A stretch of 64,000 nt of DNA, taken from the NCBI RefSeq assembly GCF_003576645.1, contig NC_044916.1, positions 2,812,702 through 2,876,701 of the forward strand, in the 5' to 3' direction. The stretch comes from Ipomoea triloba (lineage: Eukaryota; Streptophyta; Magnoliopsida; Solanales; Convolvulaceae). The first letter of the stretch is position 1. Each line of letters starts with the position of its first letter. This document shows positions 1 through 15,200 of the stretch, piece by piece. The position numbers were made by a program, and so were the translations under genes. The notes beneath the pieces are model-generated. The model saw nothing but the letters and a program-made list of their open reading frames with translations, ran no database searches and had not been told where the DNA came from.

Positions 1-1207
1 ATAAGCAAAGAGGAACATAGATATGTAGGAATGCCAAACTTGCATTAACGAAGCAGCCATAGAAATAGAGACAAAGCAATGATGCTCCCATCCGAGGCTT
101 AGCCTGCACAACAGAACAATGATGCTTCCATCATAGGAGTCGTGATTTGTCTTGCTGGAGGGTTAACTACTATTATGTTGTACCAGAGGCGGAGCTGCAA
201 TGGGGACAGCTGCCCCCACCCCCCATATACAGTACCCCTTGTGTGTGTGGGTGTGTGGGTGGGTGTGTATGTGCGTACGTGTGTGATTAGTGATAAATAA
301 ATTATATATATACAAATAAACAAAAGTTGAGTTAGATGGGATGGTAAGTTGTGACTTTAATTTAGCAAAGGTTAAAGGTTTAATTATCATTGCTCCCATT
401 AGATTTTTGCACTTTTTTGCCCAAATATTAATAGTGATATTTTTATTTTTATTGTTTAAAATATAATATGTGCAAACATTCTTTTATATGAATAGGGAGA
501 TGCATAATTTATAATGTGTTTTCTATTTGAACCATTTTTTCAAACTAGTTATGTTTCATATTTTGTTATAAATATTCTTTTTAATAAAGTTTTGATGTGT
601 TTTGATTTTTCGCTCATATCCAACAATATTAATTATGGCTATGTTTTTTTAAGTGTTTATTTTCTTTTCTCTTTTTTTTTTCAAACTATTTCTTTTGTAT
701 TGAATACGCAGTATAATACAGGATGATATACAATACATTATGTAGGAGTGTTGGACTATTAAACTCAATAAAACTAGAATTGTAGAGTCCTAACAAGAAT
801 AGATGTTTTGAAGAGTTACGTTGAAGTTAGAGCATGTATCTACATGGAAGGACAACACAGCCTTATTTTTTCATAGTAATAATAGTGAGATAGTATCTAC
901 TAGTAAAAGCCCCTTCATGAAGATTATGCCAAATGTTGTTTTAAAGCCACATTGAAGATCAAGTCATTTGAACCCGGAGGCCCTTCAGAAGAACAAACAT
1001 ATAAGTTCTTCTCTGAAGATCAAGCCACTAGAAACCCGGAGGCCCTTCAATGGAGCGTTCAAGACATCAATTGAAGAATCAGAGGACCATATATCCAGAG
1101 CTTGTACCCACACGCCACATTGATACTTAAAATATAACCAATTTTGAATTCTAAATATATTATTCAAAATTTTGTGTTTACAGTATGATAATATTTGCCA
1201 TTATTTA
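1..1207. other. Intergenic, AT-rich, no gene seen
   Basis: No credible coding region is visible. A GT-rich simple-sequence patch lies at about 240-286. Two imperfect direct copies of a roughly 45-base segment, about 63 bases apart (near 952 and 1015), share the core AACCCGGAGGCCCTTCA. The short open frames here have no recognisable domain and low-complexity composition. Confidence 0.6.
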
Positions 1208-1291
1208 AGTTTTTGCAATTTAGAATTCTGTAACTTTCATCTTTCGTGTATGTGTGACTACAATTTCAGTTGAGACCTTGCAATATGATTC
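1208..1291 (+). pseudogene. CRK exon 3 relic
   Basis: This short stretch matches the junction of intron 2 and exon 3 of the CRK genes in this window. It has the intron tail TTTTGCAATTTAGAATT, then a D-V-T-T-I-S-V-E-like coding start, then the CAATATGATT segment that encodes Q-Y-D in the juxtamembrane region. It breaks off straight afterwards, and no other CRK exon is recognisable nearby. It resembles CRK1 (4440-4530) and CRK2 (25115-25200). I read it as the remnant of an older CRK copy upstream of CRK1. Confidence 0.65.
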
Positions 1292-2322
1292 ATAGACCGA
1301 AAGGATAGAATTTTACAAATTCATTATTACACAGCTGAATGAGTTCAATGTATAAGACAAGATTTTTGGCTGTTATTGCGTAAGTCACAGAAAGTGCGTC
1401 ACTCAATTATGAAATATCATTTTTAGAGGAACAGAAAGCTTGGAATTTTCTTGCCCCAATGTGAAATTACACGTACACTTTGTCATTTGAATTTATGGCT
1501 CGTATCCACATTGAGAAGATAGCGTTCCGATCTTCATTTGTTGATAATAAGGCATAATTTATTTATTTAAAAAAAAAAAAAAACATAATATCCAACCATG
1601 GGTGGGTCTCACTTACCAACCACAACACCACGTACAACATGTTTTCAATGGAATTTGAGGCTTTACCAATTGCGAACATTAATTGTTTATCACTATGTCA
1701 AAAGTTATAGTTAATAACGAATATACAATTTTATTTTCTTATATTTGTATAGTAGTTAACATCACGTTTCGATGACATGATGCTAAACTCGGCTCTCTAA
1801 GCCATCACCCAACAATGACGAAAAATGCAATATTAATTAGATAAGTTAATTGTTATGTATGAGAGAGAATGTGATACTTTAATTTTTATGGAAAAATATA
1901 ATATTTTTAAATCAAAATGTAATATTTAGGGGTTGAAGAATTACTTATAAGAAAAAGTGTAATAATAATCATGGATAAAATAATTGATTATTAATTACTT
2001 ATATAGGAAAAAGTGTGATACTTTTGAGGAAAATGTAATACTTTTAAATCAAAATGTACTATTTAAATGTTGAAGAGTTACTTAAAGAAGGAAACTATAA
2101 CAAGCCGTCTAGTTGCAATGAGGTAATTAGGAGAGAAATGAATTGGAAATGAATAAGGTGAGAATAAAGTATGAATTCAAATTTTCAAAAAAAAAAAGTA
2201 TGAATTCAAATTCTATTGTTTTGTAGGTAGGAATATAGAATTAATGAGAATTTCAATTATAATGCTTGGTATATATGAAATTGAAATTAAAGAAGTGATA
2301 TAAAGACTAAAATGACTTGGTG

Positions 2323-2325
<3 letters not shown>
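1292..2325. other. Intergenic, AT-rich, no gene seen
   Basis: AT-rich sequence with a poly-A run at about 1569-1583 and several imperfect repeats of an AAAATGTAATACTTTTAAATC-like motif between 1870 and 2080. No ORF with recognisable content. Confidence 0.5.
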
Positions 2326-2354
<29 letters not shown>

Positions 2355-2420
2355 GCAAAGCCACTTAATAATAATAATAATAATAATAATAACAATAATA
2401 ATAATAATAATAATAATAAT
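2326..2420. repeat. (TAA)n microsatellite, interrupted
   Basis: Two long runs of the trinucleotide ATA/TAA, separated by a short unique stretch near 2355-2365. It lies about 160 bases upstream of CRK1 and is likely length-variable. The poly-Tyr/poly-Leu frames across it are artefacts of the repeat. Confidence 0.9.
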
Positions 2421-2579
2421 CTTATAAGGATTGCTTATATCTTTGGACCGGACCTGGCCAATCATTGGGTGTGAATAGAAGGGTGTTTTTTTCTTTATTT
2501 AAATGTTGAGAGACTTATTAATTTAATTTATTTGACATGATTTTTTAATAGAATCTCCATTTTTGCTCATCATCAATCG

Positions 2580-6025
<3,446 letters not shown>

Positions 6026-6043
6026 GGGAGATGGTTATGGATT

Positions 6044-6148
6044 AATTTTTTTTAAGTACTGCATACTGACTTTGTTACAATGTAGTACATGTGTACAACC
6101 TCACATATGCAGAGCAATTTGGTGCCACTAGGCCACAAAATCCTTGGC
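6044..6148 (-). mobile_element. tRNA-derived SINE, minus strand
   Basis: On the minus strand the element starts with a CCAAGGAT-like head, has a divergent promoter region and ends in a poly-A tail (poly-T at 6045-6052 on +). The homologous segment near 19885 runs straight through this point without it, which gives an empty site. GGATT flanks both sides (6039-6043 and 6149-6153) as a short target-site duplication. It sits just after the CRK1 stop and may form part of its 3' UTR. Confidence 0.7.
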
Positions 6149-6153
6149 GGATT

Positions 6154-7140
6154 GTTGGGTTATTTACAGAAGAAATGAATTTTTTTGAGTTAAAACGTTG
6201 ATAAAGTGAAAATAAGTCTTTAAAGTTTAAGTTCATATTACTATATAAACTATATATGATCCACGATATAAATTTCACATTTACTTTTGATATAACCTTA
6301 TTTGAATATATCCTTATAATATCATCATTAATTATAATTTATATCATCATTAGGGAAAACGCCATTTTTAGCTCCTGAATTGCTTCACTTTTACAATTTT
6401 GATCTTTGTAAACTCCATCACTAGTGTTATTGTTATATGATTGTCAAACTCCATATATAAACAAATAAGATGCAAAAAATATTGTTTTGCTTTATTGTTA
6501 AATATTGATATTGATTATCTTTCATAAACGAAACTACTACTATAAAATACTAACATACAAAACGTAGTTAATTTTTTTATTTTTTTTTAAATCCGGAGTA
6601 CCGTCCGGGTAAAGCTCTACTTTAGAATTATTGTGTCATTTTCAATTTGTCGCTTGTTTCAACACGGATAAATTATACTATGTATCAGAGTCTACTTTGC
6701 ATTGTTGATCCTGATCTAAAAATAACATTCAGATTTGTATATATAATTCACACATTCTATACCTACAGTTGATATTTTCTGTACCTATAACTATAATATT
6801 ATGTGTAAGTAACTATCAAATTATTTATTTACATATACAAAAATTGTTAATTATAGATATAAAATGTGTTAATTAAAGGTACAAAATTTTGTATAAGGTT
6901 GACATTGAATGTGAAAACTAGTCCATTGTATAACAATTGCACTGATTGCGCCGTCAGTCTGTGTCTCAGTACATCAATCTTGTTTTTTTTTAAACCTCCC
7001 AACATCAATCTTCGATCCATGTTTTTCTCATAAGATCTCCAAAATTAATTTGGAAAATGATTAATGAAATTTAAGAGTAAAACACTAGTTACATCTCTTA
7101 ATTTTATTTTAAGAAAAAAAAAGAAAAAAAATTATATCTC
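6154..7140. other. CRK1 3' flank, duplicated at 19876-22090
   Basis: No gene. Several blocks (6160-6240, 6210-6450, 6480-6660, 6660-7140) recur in the same order downstream of the exon 7 relic at 19668, there separated by insertions. This is therefore the 3' part of a duplicated CRK-plus-flank unit. Confidence 0.75.
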
Positions 7141-7141
7141 A

Positions 7142-7144
<3 letters not shown>

Positions 7145-7174
<30 letters not shown>
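7145..7174. repeat. (TA)n microsatellite
   Basis: An uninterrupted TA run of about 30 bases in intergenic DNA. Confidence 0.9.
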
Positions 7175-7175
<1 letters not shown>

Positions 7176-7199
7176 CTTAACTTTAAATTTTAGTTTTTT

Positions 7200-7450
7200 A
7201 AATATATTAATAGGTTTAGCGGGTTTAAACGGGTTTCGTGTCATTTCGTGTCGAAACGAACCAAAACCTGTTAACAAAACATGTTTATCGTGCAAACCCG
7301 CTTAACCCGTTAACAAATCGTGTTCGTGTTCGTGTTAAAAATTTGAACCCGTTAACCTTAACGTGTCCTATTCGTGTTTAGTCTTATCGTGTTCGTGTCA
7401 TTATCGTGTCGATCCGTTAACGAACCCGTATACACGAATTGTCAGGTCTA
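7200..7450. repeat. CGTGTT-rich dispersed repeat
   Basis: The block is built from variants of CGTGTT, AACCCGTTAAC and CGAACC, ending CACGAATTGTCAGG. A shorter related piece recurs at about 11398-11450 (CCCGTTATTTTCGTGTCGTG, ending AATTGTCAGG). I take it as a dispersed plant repeat of unknown class. It has no coding capacity. Confidence 0.55.
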
Positions 7451-7654
7451 AGTGCGTTATTTTAAAAATAACGGCTAGCGATTTTTGCAACCTTGAGTAT
7501 ATATATGAAAATACAACCTATAATTTTATGTGAAGGTCATACTATTCATATTTACGCTAACATATGATCAAATTAAAAGTAGTGAAACATTAAATGTGAT
7601 AATACAATCATAATTGTGACACTACAAGTGAAATTATCTATATTTTTTATAGAG

Positions 7655-7816
7655 AATTGAAAGAGACAGGAGGTGATGGGTTCGAGCCTTAGTGCAGGCA
7701 ATAATGACTCTTGTGCTTCAATAGGTTGAGAAAGTAGTTATGAACAGATACTGCATTGTAATAGAGTCAGTAGTATTCAAAAAAAAAAAAAAAAAAAANA
7801 AAAAAAAAAAAAAAAC
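7655..7816 (+). mobile_element. SINE fragment with poly-A tail
   Basis: It carries a B-box-like GGGTTCGAGCC and the 3' signature ATAGAGTCAGTAGTATTC, followed by a long poly-A run that contains one N (7799). The same 3' signature ends the minus-strand SINEs near 52680 and 58670. The 5' A-box part is not recognisable, so the copy is truncated or diverged. Confidence 0.6.
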
Positions 7817-8738
7817 AGGAGAGAGAACAATATAAACCCAAATCATGCAATCACCTGCATCGCAGATTCGCAACTTTCCTTCGTTGCCCGCCGCCCTCGC
7901 TTTCATACGACTGGCTATTCCCTCAACAATAATTTAATGACTTTAAAAAAAAATAAGGTAGTGATATAGTCCGGAAGGAAATTACAAATAGTAAATCTTA
8001 TATTTACCTTTCAAGTTCAATACAACTATATATACAAGTGAGCCAACTATATCTGAATATTACATTTCAATTACGTAGTATTATTTATGCAAAGCCATAA
8101 TTACTACCCGTGCATATCGCATAATAACTAACCATACCCCATGTACTATGATCCTAATAAAATTATTACATCAACATAATCGTCCAAGTCCCAAAGTTAA
8201 ATCTACATACTAAGATTGAGTTCATGAGTTTTATGTCATACTAAGATTGAGTTCATGAGTTATGTCTATGACTTTAAACAAGTGATCGAGTGAGAACTTC
8301 TAATTGTTAACACGTCACACTTCGTAACTATCGAAATACATTTAAAAGCTTCAATAAATCAATATGCAAAAATGCAAAATGTACCAATAATGCTTGCCTG
8401 CTTGGCCTGCAATTACTTTGGGTAAATTATATTATGCAGCAATCATTTTAAAAAATTTGCCTGAAGGAAATTAATGTAATCTTAGAACAAACTAATAAAT
8501 TGAAATTAATTAATGCAATTCTCATGTAAATAATATATAATATCCAATAAATAAATAAATAAAAGATCGTTGAACATGAGTTGACTTGTGGTGTACGTAT
8601 GGGTTTGCAGTGATGAGCTTTTCATCCCAATATTCTTCTGCTACGCACACGTGATTTCAAACATATTTACAACGGTGGAAATAATAACAACAACAACGGT
8701 CTTGGGTATGTTTAAATTGTGTATTGTACATTTAGTTA
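7817..8738. other. Intergenic, no gene seen
   Basis: AT-rich. A 29-base direct tandem duplication around ACTAAGATTGAGTTCATGAG lies at about 8210-8262. Nothing else recognised. Confidence 0.5.
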
Positions 8739-8753
8739 ATATCAATTGAAATA

Positions 8754-8944
8754 ACCCAGTGGGGTAGCTCAAGTGGCAAGTGAGCTCTCTTTGTGCGGAG
8801 GAATTTCGGGAGAACTCGGGTCAATTCCTACAAGTGACGATTCCCCCTGGACCAGCTCCCGTGCCTCTCGGAGCGAACGTGGGTGGACCTCGGACCGTTA
8901 AACGGACGGAGAGAAAGACCTTGTAAATTTACCAAAAAAAAAAA
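8754..8944 (+). mobile_element. SINE with perfect 15-bp TSD
   Basis: A GC-richer island of about 180 bases with an A-box-like TAGCTCAAGTGGC, a B-box-like GGGTCAATTCC and a poly-A 3' end. It is flanked by a perfect 15-base target-site duplication, ATATCAATTGAAATA, at 8739-8753 and 8945-8959. These are the hallmarks of a tRNA-derived SINE inserted by target-primed reverse transcription. It appears to be full length. Confidence 0.88.
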
Positions 8945-8959
8945 ATATCAATTGAAATA

Positions 8960-9637
8960 TAATGAATCAAAAAAAATCATTTAAAATTTAAACACACGAA
9001 AATATCAAGAATATTAATGACAATGTATTGAGTATGGGTTCTATATTTGAACCACCCTTCTAAATGCATCATTCACCCCTCAACTCACTACAAGGTTGGT
9101 ATATATATATGTATTTATCACATATAACTATATGAGCATTTGCTTTAATTAGGATCTATGTAGCACGAAAATTAGAAACCGAAAAACAATAATTTCAAAA
9201 GAAAAATAAGTTCTTCGGAAGAATAATCAAATCCATATATAGGTGTACATTAGCGGGGGAAATTTTATGAGATAAGTTCCAACAAAGAAGATGTTAGTAG
9301 AAATCAAACCCGTGGTATTTATGTGATCGTGTTTCACTTGTCTGGTCACTCCTTTCATATTGAATCTAAGGCCAAATATTAATAACATGCATCCTCGTAA
9401 ATGTTAGTTAATGTACAATCCTAACACTGCTAGCCCTATACATATATCTAATTAAAATCAATCTATGAATCACAAGGGTGTACACATGCACACATAGTAG
9501 TGTGAATTACACAATTGAAATTGTAACACATATTAATATTAAAAAAAAAGAGTTAATATCATATAATAAGGTTCTCCGAGCATAGTGGTTTTGTCACGTT
9601 TAGTCTTAAACTCTCAAATATTGTAGTTCTTGGTACG
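8960..9637. other. Intergenic, no gene seen
   Basis: AT-rich sequence without recognisable coding or repeat structure. Confidence 0.45.
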
Positions 9638-9730
9638 ATTTGAACCTTGCACAGGCGCTGCACAGGTGTTGCACGGGTGCTGCACGGGTGTGTTTTTGTC
9701 TGTGTGGAAAAAATAATGTCCTAAACTTAC
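9638..9730. repeat. TGCACGGGTG repeat, copy 1
   Basis: Short tandem variants of TGCAC(A/G)GGTG followed by a segment ending AAAATAATGTCCTA. Copy 2 lies at 10311-10395 with the same order of motifs. GC content is higher than in the surroundings. Class unknown. Confidence 0.55.
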
Positions 9731-10310
9731 AAAGAAATCTCCATTATATTTGTTGTTTTCATGCATCATACATATATGGCAAGCCAGTTGCCACAACTTA
9801 TAGTGGTCCTCCTCTATATAATTCCAATTCATATCTACTATTCTAATTTAATGTTTATATTTCCCACCGCGAGGAGTGGCGAGGACCATGATGTTAATTG
9901 GTTAGTGTCACAATCATTATCATAATAACAAATTTATTTGTCTTAAATTTTTTTTTTTTGTGTGTTAATTAAGGTGGAGGTAGGTAGAAAGAGTCAAGTT
10001 AAGTACTAGACTATTAAAACGTGTATGATATTGACTATGACGTAAGTTAAGGTGGAGGTAGAAAGACTCAAGTCAAAGTGATTAAAGAAGTAAGCAAATG
10101 GTGTTGTGATTGAAGTCTCTAAAATGTATATTTGGCAATGAACAATTAATTCTAAGCACATGTTGAATTGATAGTTATTTAAAACAAGATGTAAAAAATG
10201 CAATAAGTTCAGTATTTAATTCCATATGATTTTCTTGAATGTCCTTGGATGTTTGTATTCAATAAGCAACTATATGCATATAAGAAAGTTGGGTAGCTTA
10301 TTAATTAATT
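9731..10310. other. Intergenic, small local duplication
   Basis: A 30-40 base segment (TTAAGGTGGAGGTAG...AGTCAAGT) occurs twice, near 9971 and 10047. No gene seen. Confidence 0.45.
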
Positions 10311-10395
10311 TTGCACAGGCGCTGCACGGGTGTCGCACGGGTGTGTATTGCCTGTGCGGAAAAAATGATGTCCTACAATTTGAACCTTGCGCCAA
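10311..10395. repeat. TGCACGGGTG repeat, copy 2
   Basis: It repeats the TTGCACAGGCGCTGCAC core and the GTCCTA segment of 9638-9730. The phrase TTTGAACCTTGC occurs before the core in copy 1 and after it in copy 2, so the two may be offset parts of a longer tandem or dispersed element. Confidence 0.55.
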
Positions 10396-11397
10396 GCGAT
10401 GGCTTGAACCATGCATCCCAATGTTGCTAGCAAAGCAAAACATATGATCGAACTTATTTTAGATTAGTTCACTAGTTGAGTTGTGTGCCCCGAGAACATA
10501 TGTGATAATAGCTAATGAGACTAAATAATTTGTTAAAACTATATATATTAGAGAATTTTTACAATTAATTTTGTATGTAAACATGTATTTCAAAAATAGA
10601 AAATGAATGTGGTCCGTGTTGCACCTACTTTGTGACCAATGCAACCACTTAACTTATGTTATCGTCTCTGGGTGTGTATGTGCGTGTGCACACTAAATAG
10701 CATATATTCATTGGTTGTTAATATAATAATATATAGTAATAATATTCTAGATAGGTAAAATATGAATATAAGGTCAGAAAACTCATAAATGTTGTAAATT
10801 TCTCAATATGCATATTCTGAAATATCCCACCAATTCATTCTCCATTTTGTTTTCATTAAAGAAAAAATAAAAGATATATTTCGTTTGAATTTATACTGTC
10901 ATCATTTAATTACATAGTCAAATTTTGTGATTTAAATTAGATTTTCAATTTAAATAGGAAATATGTATTCAATTACTCTTCACACTTTTTTTACTATTAA
11001 AAATTTATTTAATATCTTATTGCATGAAATAGCGTGGTGTGGCCATGTCTTTGTAATCTTTGTAATTTCTTTGTTTTTTGCTTTCCCTACCTTAGTATTA
11101 AAAAAGGGGAAAAAAACATGAACTTAATATATATATTCTTGTGAATATAGTAGTGCAATGGGTATTCAAGAATTCTCACATGCTCTCAGATGTTCTGTCA
11201 GATCGGGATGTAGGAGATCCTAACTTGGATTGGAGATTCAACCTTTGGGAAAAAAGAATTCTCAGGATCAATTGCAACTCAAAGTTGACAAGAATTATGA
11301 TATACTTTTAAAACAAATTATTTGACTAATGACTGTTGAGCATATAATACAAATATGTAATCCAACTATCAGCTTAGACTTTTAGTTGAGATGGAGC
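10396..11397. other. Intergenic, AT-rich, no gene seen
   Basis: No recognisable coding or structured feature, apart from the start of a CGTGTT-type repeat at its right edge. Confidence 0.45.
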
Positions 11398-11446
11398 ACT
11401 AACCCGTTATTTTCGTGTCGTGTTAACGGATCATATCCATAATTGT

Positions 11447-11694
11447 CAGGAACCAAACTCGATATCAAAGGTTGCACTCCTGTCGACATCAATTCCTAGC
11501 TTTAATTTCCACCAGAAATGAACAAACTACCTCAGTCTCTTCAAGACTTCAATTCGTCTTTTAACCCGTAAAACACGGTATAACAATTAATAATACAACT
11601 CAGGGAGAAGAACGGAATCCTTTGACAAGTATGCAATGAAGAATGTCTCCGAATCCCTTATTAGAACACTTTCCTCAGCCCCAAAAATCACTTA
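11447..11694. repeat. CRK upstream block, copy 1 (orphan)
   Basis: The block begins ACCAAACTCGATATCAAAGG and runs through CACCA(C/G)AAATGAACAAACTAC and AAAACACGGTAT to TCAGAACACTTTCCTC. Homologous blocks lie at 32661-32906 (before CRK4), 39096-39338 (before CRK5), 47491-47826 (before CRK6) and, more diverged, 55055-55215 (before CRK7). Here no CRK exon 1 follows. The block is cut at 11694 by a MITE and resumes at 18884. With the exon 7 relic at 19668 it marks a CRK locus whose body is gone. It may contain distal promoter sequence. Confidence 0.75.
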
Positions 11695-11717
11695 GGGTGT
11701 GTTTGGTTCGTACATGG

Positions 11718-12187
11718 TGTCGGCAGAATTAGGCAGCACACAAGCTGCAAATTTTGATCAACATTGTTGGCAAAATTAGGCAATGTTAGGCAAGTCAAAG
11801 TTAGGCATTGAAGAACAATTTATTGTTTGATCCCTAAACTTTAGACTAACTACAAAATGACCCCTAATACTCAACTATAAATAGGGAGGTCATTTGTCAT
11901 TCTTGTCATCCCAAATCATTCTATTCTTCCCTCATATACTAGAGATATTAGAGAGTTTGTTGAGTGTATTTCTCCTTCCTAGCAAGAGAGAATTATCCTT
12001 GTTTTCTCCTTGTTAGTTAGAGAGTGGTTGTAACTCCTATTTTCTCATAGTGAAATTCTTCTACCCTTGCCCGTGGTTTTTACCCTAATTTGTTTAGGGG
12101 TTTTCCACGTAAAATCTGTGCCTCATTTATTTTTCTTTCTCAAATTATTGTTGTAATCTGATCTATCCCACTTCTGCGGGCGCAACA
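11718..12187 (+). repeat. Copia 5' LTR
   Basis: 470 bp, TG...CA termini. It contains a possible TATA-like segment (CTATAAATAGGG at about 11875) that would drive the element. Confidence 0.88.
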
Positions 12188-12188
12188 A

Positions 12189-12201
12189 TTGGTATCAGAG
12201 C
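12189..12201 (+). other. Copia primer-binding site
   Basis: TTGGTATCAGAGC two bases after the LTR, complementary to the 3' end of plant initiator methionine tRNA. This is standard for Ty1/copia elements. Confidence 0.9.
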
Positions 12202-15200
12202 CTTCAGATATATTGTTCAGAATTTGTTTCAAGAACAATATTGCAGCGAAATTTGAGATTGAAAAATTCAATGGGAAAAATTTCTCATTGTGGAAATTGA
12301 AGGTGAAGGCTATCCTGAGGAAAGACAACTGTCTAGCGGCTATCAGTGAAAGGCCGGTGGATTTTACTGATGACAAAAAATGAAGCGAGATGAACGAGGA
12401 TGCTATGGCGGATCTATACCTATCAATAGCAGTTGGAGTATTGTCAAGCATCGAGGAGAAGAAGACGACCAAGGAGATTTGGGATCACCTCAACCGGTTG
12501 TACGAGGCCAAGTCACTGCACAACAAAATTTTCCTTAAGAGGAAATTATATACTCTTCGTATGTCAGCATCTACTTCAGTGACGGAACACCTAAATACGC
12601 TGAATACTCTATTTTCCCAGCTTACATCTCTAAGCTGTAAAATAGAGCCACAGGAGCGTGCGGAATTTCTACTTCAGAGTCTACCTGATTCGTATGATCA
12701 GCTCATCATCAACTTAACAAACATCCTTACAGACTATCTAGTCTTCGATGATGTTGCAGCTGCGGTTCTTGAAGAAGAAAGTCGGCCCAAGAACAAGGAG
12801 GACAGACAAGTCAATCTGCAACAGGCAGAGGCGTTAACGGTGATGAGAGGAAGGTCAACAGAACGTGGCCAAAGCAGTGGTCGTGGTAGATCAAAATCAA
12901 GTAAGAAGAATTTAAAGTGTTACAACTGTGGAAAGAAGGGTCACCTGAAGAAAGATTGTTGGAATTTAGCTCAAAATTCCAATCCTCAAGGAAATGTTGC
13001 AAGTATCTCAGATGATGGAAGTGATCTCTGTTGTGAAGCATCAATAGCCAGGGAAGGCAAAAAAAGGTTCGCGGATATATGGCTCATAGACTCGGGAGCC
13101 ACATATCACATGACCTCAAGGAAAGAATGGTTCCATCATTGTGAACCAATCTCAGGAGGATCTGTGTACAGCTGCGACGATCATGCCTTGGAGATTATCG
13201 GCATTGGAACCATCAAGCTGAAGATGTACGATGGAATAGTCCAAACTGTTCAGGATGTGCGGCACGTGAAGGGCTTGAAGAAAAATCTATTATCCTATGG
13301 AATATTGGATAATAGTGCAACCAAGATTGAAACACAGAAAGGAGTCATGAAGATTTTCCAAGGAGCGCTTGTGGTGATGAAAGGGGAGAAGATAGCTGCA
13401 AATCTATACATGCTGAAGGGAGAGACTTTGCAAGAAGCAGAGGCATCGGTTGCCGCATGTAGTCCAGACTCTACGCTGCTATGGTATCAGAAACTTGGGT
13501 ACATGTCAGAACAAGGAATGAAGATTCTTGTGGAGCAAAAGCTACTTCCGGGGTTAACAAAGGTATCACTTCCTTTGTGTGAGCATTGTATAACAAGTAA
13601 GCAACATCGTCTTAAATTCAGCACATCAAATTCTAGAGGCAAGGCTGTTCTAGAATTGGTTCACTCTGATGTGTGGCAAGCACCGGTTCCATCCCTAGGA
13701 GGGGCAAAGTATTTTGTCTCATTCATCGACGATTACTCTAGGAGATGCTGGGTGTACCCTATCAAGAGAAAGTCAGATGTGTTTGCGACTTTCAAAGCCT
13801 TCAAAGCACGGGTAGAACTTGATTCCGGGAAGAAGATCAAGTGTTTCAGGACAGATAATGGAGGGGAATATACAAGTGAGGAATTTGATGACTTCTGCAA
13901 GAAGAAAGGCATCAAAAGGCAGTTCACGGTGGCATACACTCCTCAATAAAATGGAGTGGCAAAGCGGATGAACAGAACCTTGCTGGAAAGGACAAGAGCA
14001 ATGTTGAGGGCTGCAGGCTTAGAAAAATCATTCTGGGCAGAAGCAATCAATACCGCCTGTTATTTGGTGAATCGAGCTCCATCAACTGCAATCGAGCTGA
14101 AGACACCAATGGAGATATGGACTGGTAAGCCTGTTGATTATTCAAACCTCCATATATTTGGAAGCATTGTGTATGCAATGTACAATGCCCAGGAAATTAC
14201 AAAGTTGGATCCGAAGTCCAGGAAATGTAAATTCTTGGGGTATGCTGATGGAGTAAAGGGGTATCGCTTGTGGGATCCCACTGCCCACAAAGTTGTCATC
14301 AGCAGGGATGTTATCTTTGTAGAGGACAGGCTACAAAGAGGAGAAGTTGATGATAGCACGGAAAAAGAAAAGCCAGAAACTACTCAGATACAGGTAGAGG
14401 AGGAATTTGAACAAGATTCTTCTGAAGCAGAACCGGCGCACGAGGAACCAGAACCAGAACGCTCTGGAGCTCCAACAACTCGTCAATCAGACCGTGAAAG
14501 AAGACGTCCCACTTGGCACTCAGATTATGTTATGGAAGGGAATGTTGCATACTGCCTTCTAACAGAGGATGATGAGCCATCAACCTTTCAGGAGGCGATA
14601 AACAGCTCAGATGTTTCTCAATGGACGGCAGCAATGCAGGAAGAAATAGAAGCTCTCCATAAAAATAATACATGGGAACTTGTGCCACTACCACAAGGAA
14701 GGAAGCCAATTGGAGCGGTATCGTGCAAGACTGGTGGTGAAGGGATATGCTCAGAAAGAAGGTATTGATTTCAATGAAATATTTTCACCTGTGGTTCGAC
14801 TAACAACAGTTCGTGTAGTTTTGGCGATGTGTGCTATATTCAACTTACATCTAGAGCAGCTAGATGTGAAAACAGCTTTTCTTCATGGAGATCTTGAAGA
14901 AGAGATATATATGCTCCAGCCTGAAGGATTTGAAGACAAAGAGAATCAGAACTTGGTTTGCAGGTTGAACAAATCTCTATACGGTTTAAAGTAGGCGCCA
15001 AGATGTTGGTATAAGAGATTTGATTCCTTCATCATGTGCCTTGGATACAACAGACTGAATGCAGACCCTTGTGCATATTTCAAGAGGTTTGGAAAAGATA
15101 ACTTTGTTATATTGCTGTTGTATGTAAATGACATGTTGGTCGCAGGCCCCAACAAAGATCACATTGATGAATTGAAGGCACAACTGGCTAGGGAATTCGA

